Shown: positions 1 through 8,268 of the stretch, piece after piece
How the letters are laid out: every line of letters starts with the position of its first letter
Numbering within the stretch: the stretch's first letter is position 1
Assembly (NCBI GenBank): GCA_020348305.1
Contig: CP070746.1
Location: forward strand, 5,798,489-5,852,707
DNA: 54,219 nt
Reading direction: 5' to 3'
From: Desulfobacterales bacterium
Lineage (GTDB): Bacteria; Desulfobacterota; Desulfobacteria; Desulfobacterales; JAHEIW01
Translations under genes and position numbers: made by a program
Notes under the pieces: model-generated
What the model was told of the DNA's origin: nothing
Seen by the model: only the letters and a program-made list of their open reading frames with translations
The model's database searches: none

Positions 1-429
1 AGAAGGGTACTTGCGGGCCTTTCTGTTTTTTATCCTGCCCTGGGGAGTCGTGATTATGACTTGTGTGATAAATTGGGAATTTTGCCAAAGACTTTTTCTT
101 GCATGCGATCCTCCGCTCTTCCGTTGTCCCATACCACCACGAGATTAGAAACGATTACCCTGCTCAGACTCGGCCGAATACTTAATTTCATAAAATACCT
201 TCTGGACAAAAGAGAAATGATTCCGGAACCCATGCCACCGCCTGCCACCGTCGAAAATACCGATGACCGTATCGAAACAGGTAAACTGCTATTGCAACGC
301 TTTTTATACGACGGCAAAATACGGGGTGTAACTTCAAACGGCGATGTTTTTGAACATCATATTGCAATGGACCTGACGGAAAATTTCCTTGTTAGACTAA
401 AAACTATTCGCATACGCGGATGCGCATAA
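1..429 (+). CDS. C-terminal part of a probable radical SAM protein (5'-truncated by the window edge)
   Basis: The frame is open from the first base of the window to a TAA stop, so this is the 3' end of a gene that starts outside the window. The visible 142 residues include SVFYPALGSRDY, SSALPLSHTTTR and TITLLRLGRILNFIK. These resemble the C-terminal tails of B12-binding-type radical SAM proteins, where a TVTLLRLARILNF-like helix is common. The CxxxCxxC cluster motif would lie upstream and cannot be seen, so the family call is inference from pattern memory only. The gene converges on the LOG-family gene on the other strand, with about 80 bases between their stops. An antisense frame over the same bases has no recognisable content. 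Confidence 0.5.
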   Translation, partial: RRVLAGLSVFYPALGSRDYDLCDKLGILPKTFSCMRSSALPLSHTTTRLETITLLRLGRILNFIKYLLDKREMIPEPMPPPATVENTDDRIETGKLLLQRFLYDGKIRGVTSNGDVFEHHIAMDLTENFLVRLKTIRIRGCA

Positions 430-511
430 AAAGGTTGTTGCTGTTGGATCTATCGTTTTGATCGCGCTTTAACGCAATTTGAAAACGGCGTGTTGCAAAT
501 CCGCCATAAAC

Positions 512-2494
512 TTAAAACAACTGAAGTCGGTTACGATAAACGTTAATAACCACTTTCGGATCATCGGTGATGACGATATTTTCTTTTATCCAGGTGGGCA
601 CTCGACCACGGTCTATCATCTCGTCGAGTTGATTCTCTATACCACTCCAAAATCCGCCTTTGCCTTCTGTGTCGAATAAAATAACAGGGACCGGCTCTAA
701 TATATTCAGCTTCATATTACAAAGGGTGATACCCAGCTCTTCGAGCGATCCTAATCCGCCGATATTGAAAATCGGAAAAGACGCCACCTCAAACCATTTC
801 TGCCTGCTGTGACGACAGGTCGCTTGAAACACTTGACAAAAATCAACATCCGTCGTCATAGATTGATCGGTGATGTCTAGAAAATTCGCACCGGAGAGAA
901 TGCCGCGTTCCCGGGCAAGCAAATTGGCCTGTTCCATCACTCCGCTTCCGCCTCCGGTAACAATACCGATATGCTGTCCCCAAAATTCAATGAGGGCATC
1001 CATAAGTTTTCCCAGGCGGGTTTCGCCTTCATTGGAAAGCCGAATATTTGATCCATAAAAGGCAAACAGCATAGACTTATGAAAGTCAGCCTGCCTTTCG
1101 GGCAACACGAAGTAACCCTTGCCGTCACGCATCGTATGCACCATTAGACTGCTACTGAGCCCTGAAATCCAGTACACCTCAATGCCAAAGGCATGGTATT
1201 CTTGCAGGCGATTGTGGTCGAGCTGTGAAAGAAACGGACCACTTTCGCAGGAAGGTTCAAAGAAATACAGCGCGTCTAATTTCCTTTCGCAGGCTAAATT
1301 TATAATATCCCGGTGTTCGATGAGGTTCGGAAAGTACTTCATCACAAGCACGGCCGGACCATTTTTTATGGCAGCATCCAGTTTGGAGGTTGCATAAACA
1401 TGACTGCAGTCACTTTTTGATGAGTAATCACGCCTGGCCACCGCACACATCGCTTTTGTCACCTCGCAAGCCGTACCGGGACCGTTGGAAAAAATTTGAG
1501 GGTTGCTAAGCCGATTGTCACCATTATTAAATACAGCAATGGGTTTTTCTAAAAAGTGACACGTGGAGTGCTTAAAGTTGTCGAGTTGTTTTTCTAGGTT
1601 TCGCAATTCATCGTAGGCGTAATGGGTGTGGCCGTTGGCAAATTTTTTCACTTTGGCGCTATTTTTCGATTTCGCTGCGCAGTAAACCTTGGCGGAGATC
1701 AATGGATTTACAATGGGATGCTGGGTTTGGTTGACGATCTCAAGATAAATTCGAATACCCCTTGTTTTAATAGGGTCCAGGACCGTGGCCGGCAAATTCC
1801 TGCCAAGCTCAAAACCACTTTGTAACACAACATAGTGCTCATTGAGATACATGGAGCAGGTCGTTATCACGCCTTCGCCGCCGTCAATGGTCACCGCGGG
1901 TACATCTTTTTGAATTTGATACCGATTCAATAGTTCTCTGCCGTCTTCTCGCAATAAAATTCGGCCCAATGTATCTCTGTCCAGCGGTTCTCTCAGATCG
2001 CAAACGACTTTGTGTGGGGCGATAACGATACTGCCATCGGCGGAAATCGTTGTGGATGCCGGAAGCTTGAGTTCGGAGCGCTTAATTGCCGCAAGCACTT
2101 CATCCGAAGTCAGTAAAGCCTCGGGATCACAGAATACAAGCCGTCCCACAGGCATACCCAGGGTAAAAAAATCCCGTATTTCATTTAGACCCGGATAGCC
2201 TGGGATAACCGATGAAGCCACAAGCTTTAGGGTTACGGTATCGCCTTCGAGACCATCGGCAGATGGGGGCTCTGATTTTATTTGAACGCCAAGCCGTGCA
2301 ATCCTCGATCGCTCACTGAAAACAATATGTTCAGGTTGATGTTTTAATCGTTGATTTAATGGATCGCTCAGTCCAAATGTCGTCTCAAAGGCAATAGTTT
2401 TGGAATTTGAATCGTTGACCTTTGTTATAATTCCATCATTCGATTGTAATAAGCCGCGAAATATATGATTGTCCTTCAGGCTCTTTTGATCCAT
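512..2494 (-). CDS. LOG-family (lysine-decarboxylase-like Rossmann) protein with a long uncharacterised N-terminus
   Basis: The last ~190 of 660 residues form a LOG/TIGR00730-type nucleotide-binding fold. An opening strand FAFYGSNIRLS is followed by GGGSGVMEQANLLARERG near residue 510, an Arg-containing segment (CRHSRQKWFEV), and IGGLGSLEELG near residue 577, which matches the GGxGT/SxxE signature. In characterised LOG enzymes this fold cleaves the ribose-base bond of nucleoside 5'-monophosphates, as in cytokinin riboside phosphoribohydrolase. The substrate here is unknown. The first ~460 residues match no family I recognise and make the protein about three times the usual 180-250 residues. 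They contain an acidic beta-rich part and a second alpha/beta part (VLVMKYFPNLIEHRDIINLA, then ALYFFEPSC). No signal peptide or membrane segment is visible. The gene stands alone, with a weak AGG-type ribosome site. Confidence 0.85.
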   Translation of the reverse strand: MDQKSLKDNHIFRGLLQSNDGIITKVNDSNSKTIAFETTFGLSDPLNQRLKHQPEHIVFSERSRIARLGVQIKSEPPSADGLEGDTVTLKLVASSVIPGYPGLNEIRDFFTLGMPVGRLVFCDPEALLTSDEVLAAIKRSELKLPASTTISADGSIVIAPHKVVCDLREPLDRDTLGRILLREDGRELLNRYQIQKDVPAVTIDGGEGVITTCSMYLNEHYVVLQSGFELGRNLPATVLDPIKTRGIRIYLEIVNQTQHPIVNPLISAKVYCAAKSKNSAKVKKFANGHTHYAYDELRNLEKQLDNFKHSTCHFLEKPIAVFNNGDNRLSNPQIFSNGPGTACEVTKAMCAVARRDYSSKSDCSHVYATSKLDAAIKNGPAVLVMKYFPNLIEHRDIINLACERKLDALYFFEPSCESGPFLSQLDHNRLQEYHAFGIEVYWISGLSSSLMVHTMRDGKGYFVLPERQADFHKSMLFAFYGSNIRLSNEGETRLGKLMDALIEFWGQHIGIVTGGGSGVMEQANLLARERGILSGANFLDITDQSMTTDVDFCQVFQATCRHSRQKWFEVASFPIFNIGGLGSLEELGITLCNMKLNILEPVPVILFDTEGKGGFWSGIENQLDEMIDRGRVPTWIKENIVITDDPKVVINVYRNRLQLF

Positions 2495-2807
2495 GGATTA
2501 TACCTTTTGTCGCTCGAGATTCGTCGCTGATAATGTTAACAAAATGAGACAATCTCATGATACTCTGTTAAAAAGAAAAATAGACCGTCTCGCTTTTATA
2601 TCATCTAAAGATCGCATATTCAAACTATTACGGGGAATAGACTGGAAAGCTGTTAAAGAAACGGATTAGTATTCAAGATTTGCTTGGAAAGCCATAGACG
2701 CGTATTAAATCAAATAACGGAAAAAAGCAATAGTTTGGCGGTTGTGTTTTTCTGATCCAATGATTTTACGAAAATATGACAAACCTTTTTTTCGAATCGA
2801 ATGTTCC
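2495..2807. other. Intergenic AT-rich stretch
   Basis: No convincing gene is seen here. One short plus-strand frame (2544-2669, 41 codons, ending KAVKETD) has an ATG but no ribosome binding site and no recognisable product, so it is not called. The upstream region of the LOG gene must lie here, but no clear -35/-10 pair stands out. Confidence 0.4.
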
Positions 2808-3017
2808 CTAGTATCTTTGGTTATCTAACAATATATTTTCAATTATTTTCATCAACGAATTGTTGATGACGATCTCCTCACTAAAATTGCTCAGGTCCAT
2901 TTGAGCTAATTTTACATTATCGAGGACCCAACCAAAGCCTAAATTTTCAAAAAAGATTATGGTCTCCTTCACCATCATCCGATCATCCTTCGTTTTCAAT
3001 CTGCGCTGCTTACTCAT
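2808..3017 (-). CDS. Small hypothetical protein (69 residues)
   Basis: A short, mostly helical, charged protein. It begins MSKQRRLKTKDDR and contains EEIVINNSLMKIIENILL near its C-terminus. The upstream sequence has ACAGG directly before the ATG and GGGGG about 15 bases away, neither a clean ribosome site. It sits alone between divergently placed genes. I do not recognise a family. Coding status rests only on length and plausible amino-acid composition, so it may be spurious. Confidence 0.3.
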   Translation of the reverse strand: MSKQRRLKTKDDRMMVKETIIFFENLGFGWVLDNVKLAQMDLSNFSEEIVINNSLMKIIENILLDNQRY

Positions 3018-3239
3018 CCTGTATTTTTTCCATCCCCCAGATACTCAGCCAAAAATTTAAGTTATCGGTGCGGTCCAAAATTCATCGCAGAAAGCATAAA
3101 AATCATTTTGTATATTATATATCGTCACATTGACTGCTTACTTTAGAAATTATCCCGCGTTCCAAACTCGATGATTTTTATTTGACACGCTAGATATGAT
3201 CTTCTATTATTTTTCTATCAATTAATGGAATAGCTAAAG

Positions 3240-4124
3240 ATGATCATTTCCCAAGACGTCCCATCAGAGGCATGGAAAAACGAAAAGGCATCAAAAGGCC
3301 TCTTTGTCACCGATTTTGATGGAACATTACTCCGCTCTGATCGAACATTTGCTGAATCCGATCTCAAGGCATTAAACCAACTCGGTAAGCTGCATATCAC
3401 TCGGGTCATTGCAACTGGGCGTTCAATATTTTCTTTTAATACGGTCGCCGATTCAGGTTTGCCGATTGATTATGTCATCTTTTCAACCGGAGCAGGTGTG
3501 ATTCATTTTCCGAGTGGTCAAATCGTCAGAAAAGTAAGTCTTGAAGAAAGCGAGGTCAAACGCGCATTCAACCTCCTAATTGCGGCTAAACTCGACGTTA
3601 TGATTCACCGGCCGATACCTGAAAACCACAAGTTTGCTTATTATAGAGCCAACACCAAGAATAGCGATTTTGAAACACGCATAGCGCTTTACAAACCGTA
3701 TGCATTCCCGATGGCCCAAACTACGGATGGTTTCGGTCCGGCAACCCAGTTGCTGGCGGTGTTGCCACCTTCGCAAAACATAATGATCGTAAGTGACATC
3801 CGAAAAAAACTATCTGATTTTAACGTCATTCAGACCACATCCCCCTTAGATGGCACATCCACCTGGATTGAAATTTTTCCGGCAAACGTTTCAAAAAGTC
3901 TCACTGCTGCTTGGCTTGCTAAAGAGCTTGATATCGATCCTGATGACACATTGGCTCTGGGTAATGATTACAACGATTTGGACCTCCTGGAATGGTCCGC
4001 AACAAGCTTTGTTGTAGCCAACGCGCCGGATGAGTTGAAGACCCGATTTGCCGCAGTGGCTTCTAATAATAAGTGTGGTGTCGCTGAGGCAGTTGAGCGA
4101 TGGCTTGACAGAAAAGCCTTTTAG
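3240..4124 (+). CDS. HAD-superfamily hydrolase, Cof/phosphatase type
   Basis: A 294-residue HAD phosphatase of the Cof (IIB cap) type. Motif I is DFDGTLLRSD near residue 25, with the nucleophile Asp and the acid/base Asp two residues on. Motif II lies at VIATGRS. A motif III Lys sits in NVSKSLTAAWLAKEL, and motif IV is GNDYNDLDLLEW with the Mg-binding acidic residues. Family members dephosphorylate small phospho-sugars or cofactors in the cytosol, and the substrate cannot be read from sequence. The cap region (residues ~85-190) includes YYRANTKNSDFETR. The next gene, a cyclase, starts about 40 bases downstream on the same strand, so co-transcription is likely but no functional link is evident. 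Confidence 0.9.
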   Translation: MIISQDVPSEAWKNEKASKGLFVTDFDGTLLRSDRTFAESDLKALNQLGKLHITRVIATGRSIFSFNTVADSGLPIDYVIFSTGAGVIHFPSGQIVRKVSLEESEVKRAFNLLIAAKLDVMIHRPIPENHKFAYYRANTKNSDFETRIALYKPYAFPMAQTTDGFGPATQLLAVLPPSQNIMIVSDIRKKLSDFNVIQTTSPLDGTSTWIEIFPANVSKSLTAAWLAKELDIDPDDTLALGNDYNDLDLLEWSATSFVVANAPDELKTRFAAVASNNKCGVAEAVERWLDRKAF

Positions 4125-4163
4125 CCAACGTGGCTAACAAAACCAAATAGGAAGCTACAATGG

Positions 4164-5942
4164 ATGAAAGGGCCTTTAAATGTTGATATTCATTCATTAT
4201 TGAAAAGTTATACAATGAATCCAACCTTAGACGATAGCCGCTACGCTTACAACGATTCATGGTGGAACCCGCGTTTTCTAGTTCCAAGCATTGACAAAGA
4301 CTTTAGACTTCAGTTCGACGCGTCTGCACTTTCCAGCGCCCGGATAGTTTTAGGAATACTTATCTTTTTCTGGTGCGGTTTTGTCTGGTTTGACCAATTT
4401 CTGAGTCCCTCCTCAAAGTCCAGCGTTTTGGCGTTTCGTTTCGCCATAGTAACGCCGCTTTACCTGCTTTTGGGCGCTATTGCTTTCTCTAGAGTTGCTG
4501 CATCGTTCTATCAACCTTTGATTGTCCTCGTAGAGTCTTTGACGTTTGCGGCCCTTATTCGAGTTGTTGCGCTATACGACGATTTTGGATTCTTGGCAAA
4601 TCGGCTCGGTTTCGAGTTGTCTATGCTAAGTCAGGACGCCAAATTTATCTTCGTAATCATCTGGATCATAGTAGTGTTCGTCAGTTCACTTTCAGCCAGA
4701 ATAAGACCACAGGCGGTAGTGGTACTGTCTGCCATCTTGGTTTCCGCTGTGCTGACCACTATTAATGCTTTCAAGCCGTCTGCTGTTTTGGTTGCGCTTG
4801 CGGGGCCGTTTATCTTTGCATGCATTCCGGCTGTGTTTGCGGGTTCATTGATGATGCAGCGCCAGGCACTATCCAACTATCGTGCTACTAAACTACTCGA
4901 ACAAAGCTCGGAAGAGCTTGAAAAGTCATTAGAGCTACTCAAAACAATGTTCGGCCGCTACATCTCGACTGAAGTTATGAAGTCACTGCTGGAGGACCCC
5001 TCAGCGCTGGAATTAGGCGGGGAGAGGCGGAAGGTCACCATCATGATCACCGACCTGAGAGGCTTTAGCGCTCTTTCCGAGCGTCTCGAGCCGGAGCAAG
5101 TAGTTCAAATGCTGAACTCATACTTTGACGTCATGGTGGACGTGATCTTTCAGTACGACGGCACTATCAATGAGATCATTGGTGATGCATTGCTAGTTAT
5201 CTTTGGTGCGCCGCAAGAAATGCCGGACCGTGCTCAGCGGGCCATCGCTTGCGCCATAGCGATGCAGAATGCGATGGCAGAGGTAAACAACCAGAACCGT
5301 GCAGAGGGTCTGCCGGAGTTGGAGATGGGAATTGGCCTCAACGAGACCGAGGTGATTGTGGGTAACATCGGTACGAGCAAAAGAAGCAAATATGCAGTTG
5401 TCGGCAGCGGTGTTAACATGACCAGTCGCATCGAGTCTTATAGCGTGGGAGGTCAGATCCTCATTTCGGAATCCTTGCGCCTGGAAGCCGGAGAGATCTT
5501 ACGCATTGATTCGCAACAAGAAGTACTTCCCAAAGGAGCCGAAACACCGCTTAAGATTTACGAAGTCGGCGGCATCGCCGGATCGTACAACCTCGCTCTT
5601 GAGGGAACGGATCCGCCACTTGTCACCCTAATGCGTCAATTTCCTATTAACTATACGGTACTTGAAGGCAAAAAAGTTGGCAAAAAAGGACTTGAGGGCT
5701 CCGTATTTCGGCTTTCCAAAAAGTGTGCCCAGATCTTCTTGGATGGATCGCTTGAGGTGCTTACCAACCTCAAGATGAACTTGCAAGACGTTGATGAGAA
5801 ACTGTCGATGCAGGACTTCTACGGAAAGGTGGTCGAGCGCTCGCAGAAGGAAGATTTTTCTCATTTGGTTCGGTTTACCCTAATTCCGCCCGCAGTCGAT
5901 GCCTATTTCCAAGCGCTTTTAAAATATGCTGTGAAAAAATAA
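4164..5942 (+). CDS. Membrane class III adenylate/guanylate cyclase with PilZ-like C-terminal domain
   Basis: A 592-residue protein. Several hydrophobic segments between residues ~50 and 235 form a membrane domain, followed by a short coiled linker (EQSSEELEKSLELLKTM) and a class III cyclase domain at ~255-450. Metal-binding Asp residues are seen in MITDLRGFSALSE and IIGDALLVIFGAP. The transition-state Asn and Arg lie in GSGVNMTSRIES. At the purine-selecting positions the usual Lys (KxIGD) is Glu (NEIIGD), and the second position is Ala (YAVVG), unlike typical bacterial adenylate cyclases. The last ~120 residues look like a PilZ/DUF-type beta domain (VFRLSKKCAQIFLD). AGGAAG precedes the ATG at a suitable distance. 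The gene lies 36 bases before a bactofilin gene, with which it probably forms an operon. The product (cAMP or cGMP) is unresolved. Confidence 0.9.
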   Translation: MKGPLNVDIHSLLKSYTMNPTLDDSRYAYNDSWWNPRFLVPSIDKDFRLQFDASALSSARIVLGILIFFWCGFVWFDQFLSPSSKSSVLAFRFAIVTPLYLLLGAIAFSRVAASFYQPLIVLVESLTFAALIRVVALYDDFGFLANRLGFELSMLSQDAKFIFVIIWIIVVFVSSLSARIRPQAVVVLSAILVSAVLTTINAFKPSAVLVALAGPFIFACIPAVFAGSLMMQRQALSNYRATKLLEQSSEELEKSLELLKTMFGRYISTEVMKSLLEDPSALELGGERRKVTIMITDLRGFSALSERLEPEQVVQMLNSYFDVMVDVIFQYDGTINEIIGDALLVIFGAPQEMPDRAQRAIACAIAMQNAMAEVNNQNRAEGLPELEMGIGLNETEVIVGNIGTSKRSKYAVVGSGVNMTSRIESYSVGGQILISESLRLEAGEILRIDSQQEVLPKGAETPLKIYEVGGIAGSYNLALEGTDPPLVTLMRQFPINYTVLEGKKVGKKGLEGSVFRLSKKCAQIFLDGSLEVLTNLKMNLQDVDEKLSMQDFYGKVVERSQKEDFSHLVRFTLIPPAVDAYFQALLKYAVKK

Positions 5943-5978
5943 TCGCTGACTAGTTAATATTAATGTTGGAGAAGATCT

Positions 5979-6332
5979 ATGCAAAATGGAATTAAACAAG
6001 AAGAGAAAACGTCTATTAGCAGCTCCACCTCAATCGTTGGAAACATAAAGGCTGAAGAGAACTTGATCATAAACGGAGCACTGAAGGGCATCGTAGAAAT
6101 TGGAGATTATAACTTCTTTTTAGGCCCCAATGGAAGATTAGAGGGTGAGGTTCATGCACAAAACGTAAGAATCAGAGGTCATATGAAAGGAGAGATTAAA
6201 GCAAAAGGAAAAGTTGAAATTAACAAAGAGGCAGATTTTTCAGGAAAAATAAAAAGCAAAAGTATTTCTGTTGAAAAAGGTGCTTATTTCGATGCATATG
6301 TAGATTTGGGTCGAGAATCCCCCGGAACCTGA
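5979..6332 (+). CDS. Bactofilin (polymer-forming cytoskeletal protein)
   Basis: A 117-residue protein dominated by the short repeating beta-helix pattern of bactofilins. Successive rungs read SIVGNIKAEENLIINGALKG, EGEVHAQNVRIRGHMKGEIK and KGKVEINKEADFSGKIK. Both tails are short and disordered. Bactofilins polymerise without nucleotides on the inner face of the cytoplasmic membrane and organise cell-shape or motility proteins. GGAGAAG lies just upstream of the ATG. It follows the membrane cyclase closely. Whether the two interact is unknown, but a membrane cyclase beside a membrane-associated scaffold is a plausible pair. Confidence 0.92.
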   Translation: MQNGIKQEEKTSISSSTSIVGNIKAEENLIINGALKGIVEIGDYNFFLGPNGRLEGEVHAQNVRIRGHMKGEIKAKGKVEINKEADFSGKIKSKSISVEKGAYFDAYVDLGRESPGT

Positions 6333-6364
6333 ACTTTGGAAGAAACGTCATTTGAGAAACCAAT

Positions 6365-6540
6365 TCGACTGAGGACTTCGAGTGTCTTCGGCCCTGAGCA
6401 GTTCGGCCTTGAGGTTTCGACCCTGAGACCCAATCCGAAGGGCTCACTGCCGAAGGTCTCAGACCGAAGGGAACTCCCCGTCGCAGGCCGAAATCCGCAA
6501 CCCGCAGCCCGCATCACGTACCTCGCAACACGCAACATTG
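6365..6540. repeat. Intergenic repeat-rich stretch between convergent genes
   Basis: Between the bactofilin and aminotransferase stops lies GC-richer DNA made of short echoes. CTTCGGCC/CCGAAGG and GACCCTGAG/GGTCTCAGACC recur in opposite orientations. A tail of GCAACCCGCAGCCCGCA and CGCAACACGCAACA follows. The style resembles dispersed, non-coding repeats of deltaproteobacterial genomes. It could serve as a bidirectional hairpin terminator. No gene is seen. Confidence 0.45.
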
Positions 6541-6542
6541 GT

Positions 6543-7871
6543 TTATCCAACCACTTCCTTCACCGCTTCTTCAAAGATAGTTAAACATTCATCAATCTCA
6601 GCTGAGGTTACGTTAAGAGACGGACAAAAGCGTATACTGTTCTCGCCACATCCCAACAGCAACAATCCCTTTTCAAATGTTTTTTTAATGATCTGTGCTC
6701 GCCAATCGTCAGCCGGTTCTTTGGTTTCTCGATCCTTAACCAGCTCAACTCCCACCATCAAACCTTTTCCACGGACATCCCCCAAACAGACATATATTTT
6801 TTGCAAATGATGCAAACCGGCCATCAATCGTTTCCCTTGAATGGTTGCGTTTTGCATCAAATTTTTTTCAAGTAGATCAATGGTTGCCATTGCCGCCTGG
6901 CAGGAAAGGGGATTGCCGCCAAAGGTAGATGCGTGGGAACCTGCCTCCCAGTTCATGATATCCGCCGGAGCAATCATGGCGCCCAGCGGCAGCCCTGATG
7001 CGATACCCTTTGCGAGTGCCATAATATCCGCGTCAACGCCAAAATGTTCCATGGCAAACATCTTCCCGGTGCGCCCCATTCCGGATTGCACTTCATCCGC
7101 TACATAGAGAATGCCATATTTTCGGGCAATTTTATACATCTCCTTGTGAAAATCCGGCGGCGGCACAATGTATCCGCCTTCACCCTGAATGGGCTCGACA
7201 AAAATGGCAGCCACCTCTTCAGGAGGCACGGTGGTTCGAAACAAGGTGTCTTCAATCCAACGGACACAAAACAATTCGCATTGCGGATAACAAAGATTGT
7301 AGGCGCATCGATAACAATAGGCATAGGGAATATGGGTGATGCCGGGTACAAACGGATTATAATGTTTTTTTTGAACCGTTTTGCTGGCAGTAAGAGATAA
7401 GGCGCCCATGGTTCGCCCGTGAAAGCCGCCAAAGAACGCTATATTTAATTCCCGCTTGGTATGCCAGCGGGCCAGTTTAAATGAAGCCTCCACAGCTTCA
7501 GCGCCGGAGTTGCCAAAGTATGCGCGCTTTTTCCCCTTGCCCGGTGCCAGAGAGGCTAGTTTTTCAGCTAAAATAATCTGAGGCCTGTAATAAAAATCTG
7601 TTCCCGACATATGTAGCAGTTTTTCTGACTGAGCCTGAATGGCTTTAACAACCTGCGGATGGCAATGTCCGGTGGCATTGACGGCAATACCTGCGGTAAA
7701 ATCCAGAAAAATATTTCCGTCGACATCGTGAACCCAAAGCCCCTCAGCCTTTTCGACCACCAACGGATAAATTCGGGTATAAGATGGAGAAACATAAGAT
7801 TTATCAAGTTTTATCAATTTCTTTGCTACAGGGCCCGGAATCTCAGTTTTAATCTGTGCAGATTTTTTCAT
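6543..7871 (-). CDS. Class III PLP-dependent aminotransferase (acetylornithine / 4-aminobutyrate aminotransferase family)
   Basis: A cytosolic PLP enzyme of 442 residues. Family landmarks are FLDFTAGIAVNATGHCHP near the N-terminus, FGNSGAEAVEASFKLARW (phosphate-binding turn), FFGGFHGRTMGALSLT, EPIQGEGGYIVPP, DEVQSGMGRTGKMFA and ALAKGIASGLPLGA, which holds the Schiff-base Lys. The start at MKKSAQIK is chosen because GGAGGAAT lies immediately upstream, while a longer frame adds 24 unlikely residues. The family transfers an amino group from ornithine-, lysine- or GABA-like donors to 2-oxoglutarate. Substrate cannot be assigned: length and the extra Cys-rich insert (YAYCYRCAYNLCYPQCELF) fit the GABA/unknown-substrate branch better than ArgD. 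It is monocistronic as far as can be seen. Confidence 0.9.
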   Translation of the reverse strand: MKKSAQIKTEIPGPVAKKLIKLDKSYVSPSYTRIYPLVVEKAEGLWVHDVDGNIFLDFTAGIAVNATGHCHPQVVKAIQAQSEKLLHMSGTDFYYRPQIILAEKLASLAPGKGKKRAYFGNSGAEAVEASFKLARWHTKRELNIAFFGGFHGRTMGALSLTASKTVQKKHYNPFVPGITHIPYAYCYRCAYNLCYPQCELFCVRWIEDTLFRTTVPPEEVAAIFVEPIQGEGGYIVPPPDFHKEMYKIARKYGILYVADEVQSGMGRTGKMFAMEHFGVDADIMALAKGIASGLPLGAMIAPADIMNWEAGSHASTFGGNPLSCQAAMATIDLLEKNLMQNATIQGKRLMAGLHHLQKIYVCLGDVRGKGLMVGVELVKDRETKEPADDWRAQIIKKTFEKGLLLLGCGENSIRFCPSLNVTSAEIDECLTIFEEAVKEVVG

Positions 7872-8268
7872 TATTCCTCCCGAAATACTCCAGACGTTAC
7901 AGAATTCCCTAATAACAGTAGGATTCAAAACATTATTAAGCATAAATCAGAGGCATCCGATTCACTCGGAACAGATGTTTTATACCCTAATAACAACAGC
8001 TTATCTTCATTCTACAAAAACGTCAAGATTGTAAAACTTTTGTAAAATCTGCCTGCATGCGTTGACACGCATTTACTTATCTTTATAAAATTAAATAAAG
8101 AAAAGATTTTGGATTGAGGGTTTGGGAATTAAGGGATTGAGGAATTGGGGAATTGAGGGATTCTCGCAATTTCAAAATTCATTACCTTATTTGGGATTCG
8201 CCCTGTGACGAGACCTCGACAAGCTCTGCCGAATCGACTTTTGGTTAATTCAGACAAGGAGTTATTCT
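7872..8268. other. Divergent intergenic region upstream of aminotransferase and alpha-2-macroglobulin genes
   Basis: This stretch carries the two divergent promoters and a short low-complexity repeat, annotated separately. Near 8200 the text GACCTCGACAAGCTCTGCCGAATC resembles a dispersed intergenic motif. AAGGAG lies just upstream of the macroglobulin ATG. No additional gene is seen. Confidence 0.4.
8110..8164. repeat. Degenerate tandem repeat built from GGAATTGAGG/GGATTGAGG units
   Basis: Short units such as GGATTGAGG, GGGAATTAA, GGGATTGAGGAATTGG and GGAATTGAGG follow each other without spacers, seven or eight bases per unit. The block is non-coding. It is one of several low-complexity blocks of different unit sequence in this window. 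Confidence 0.7.
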
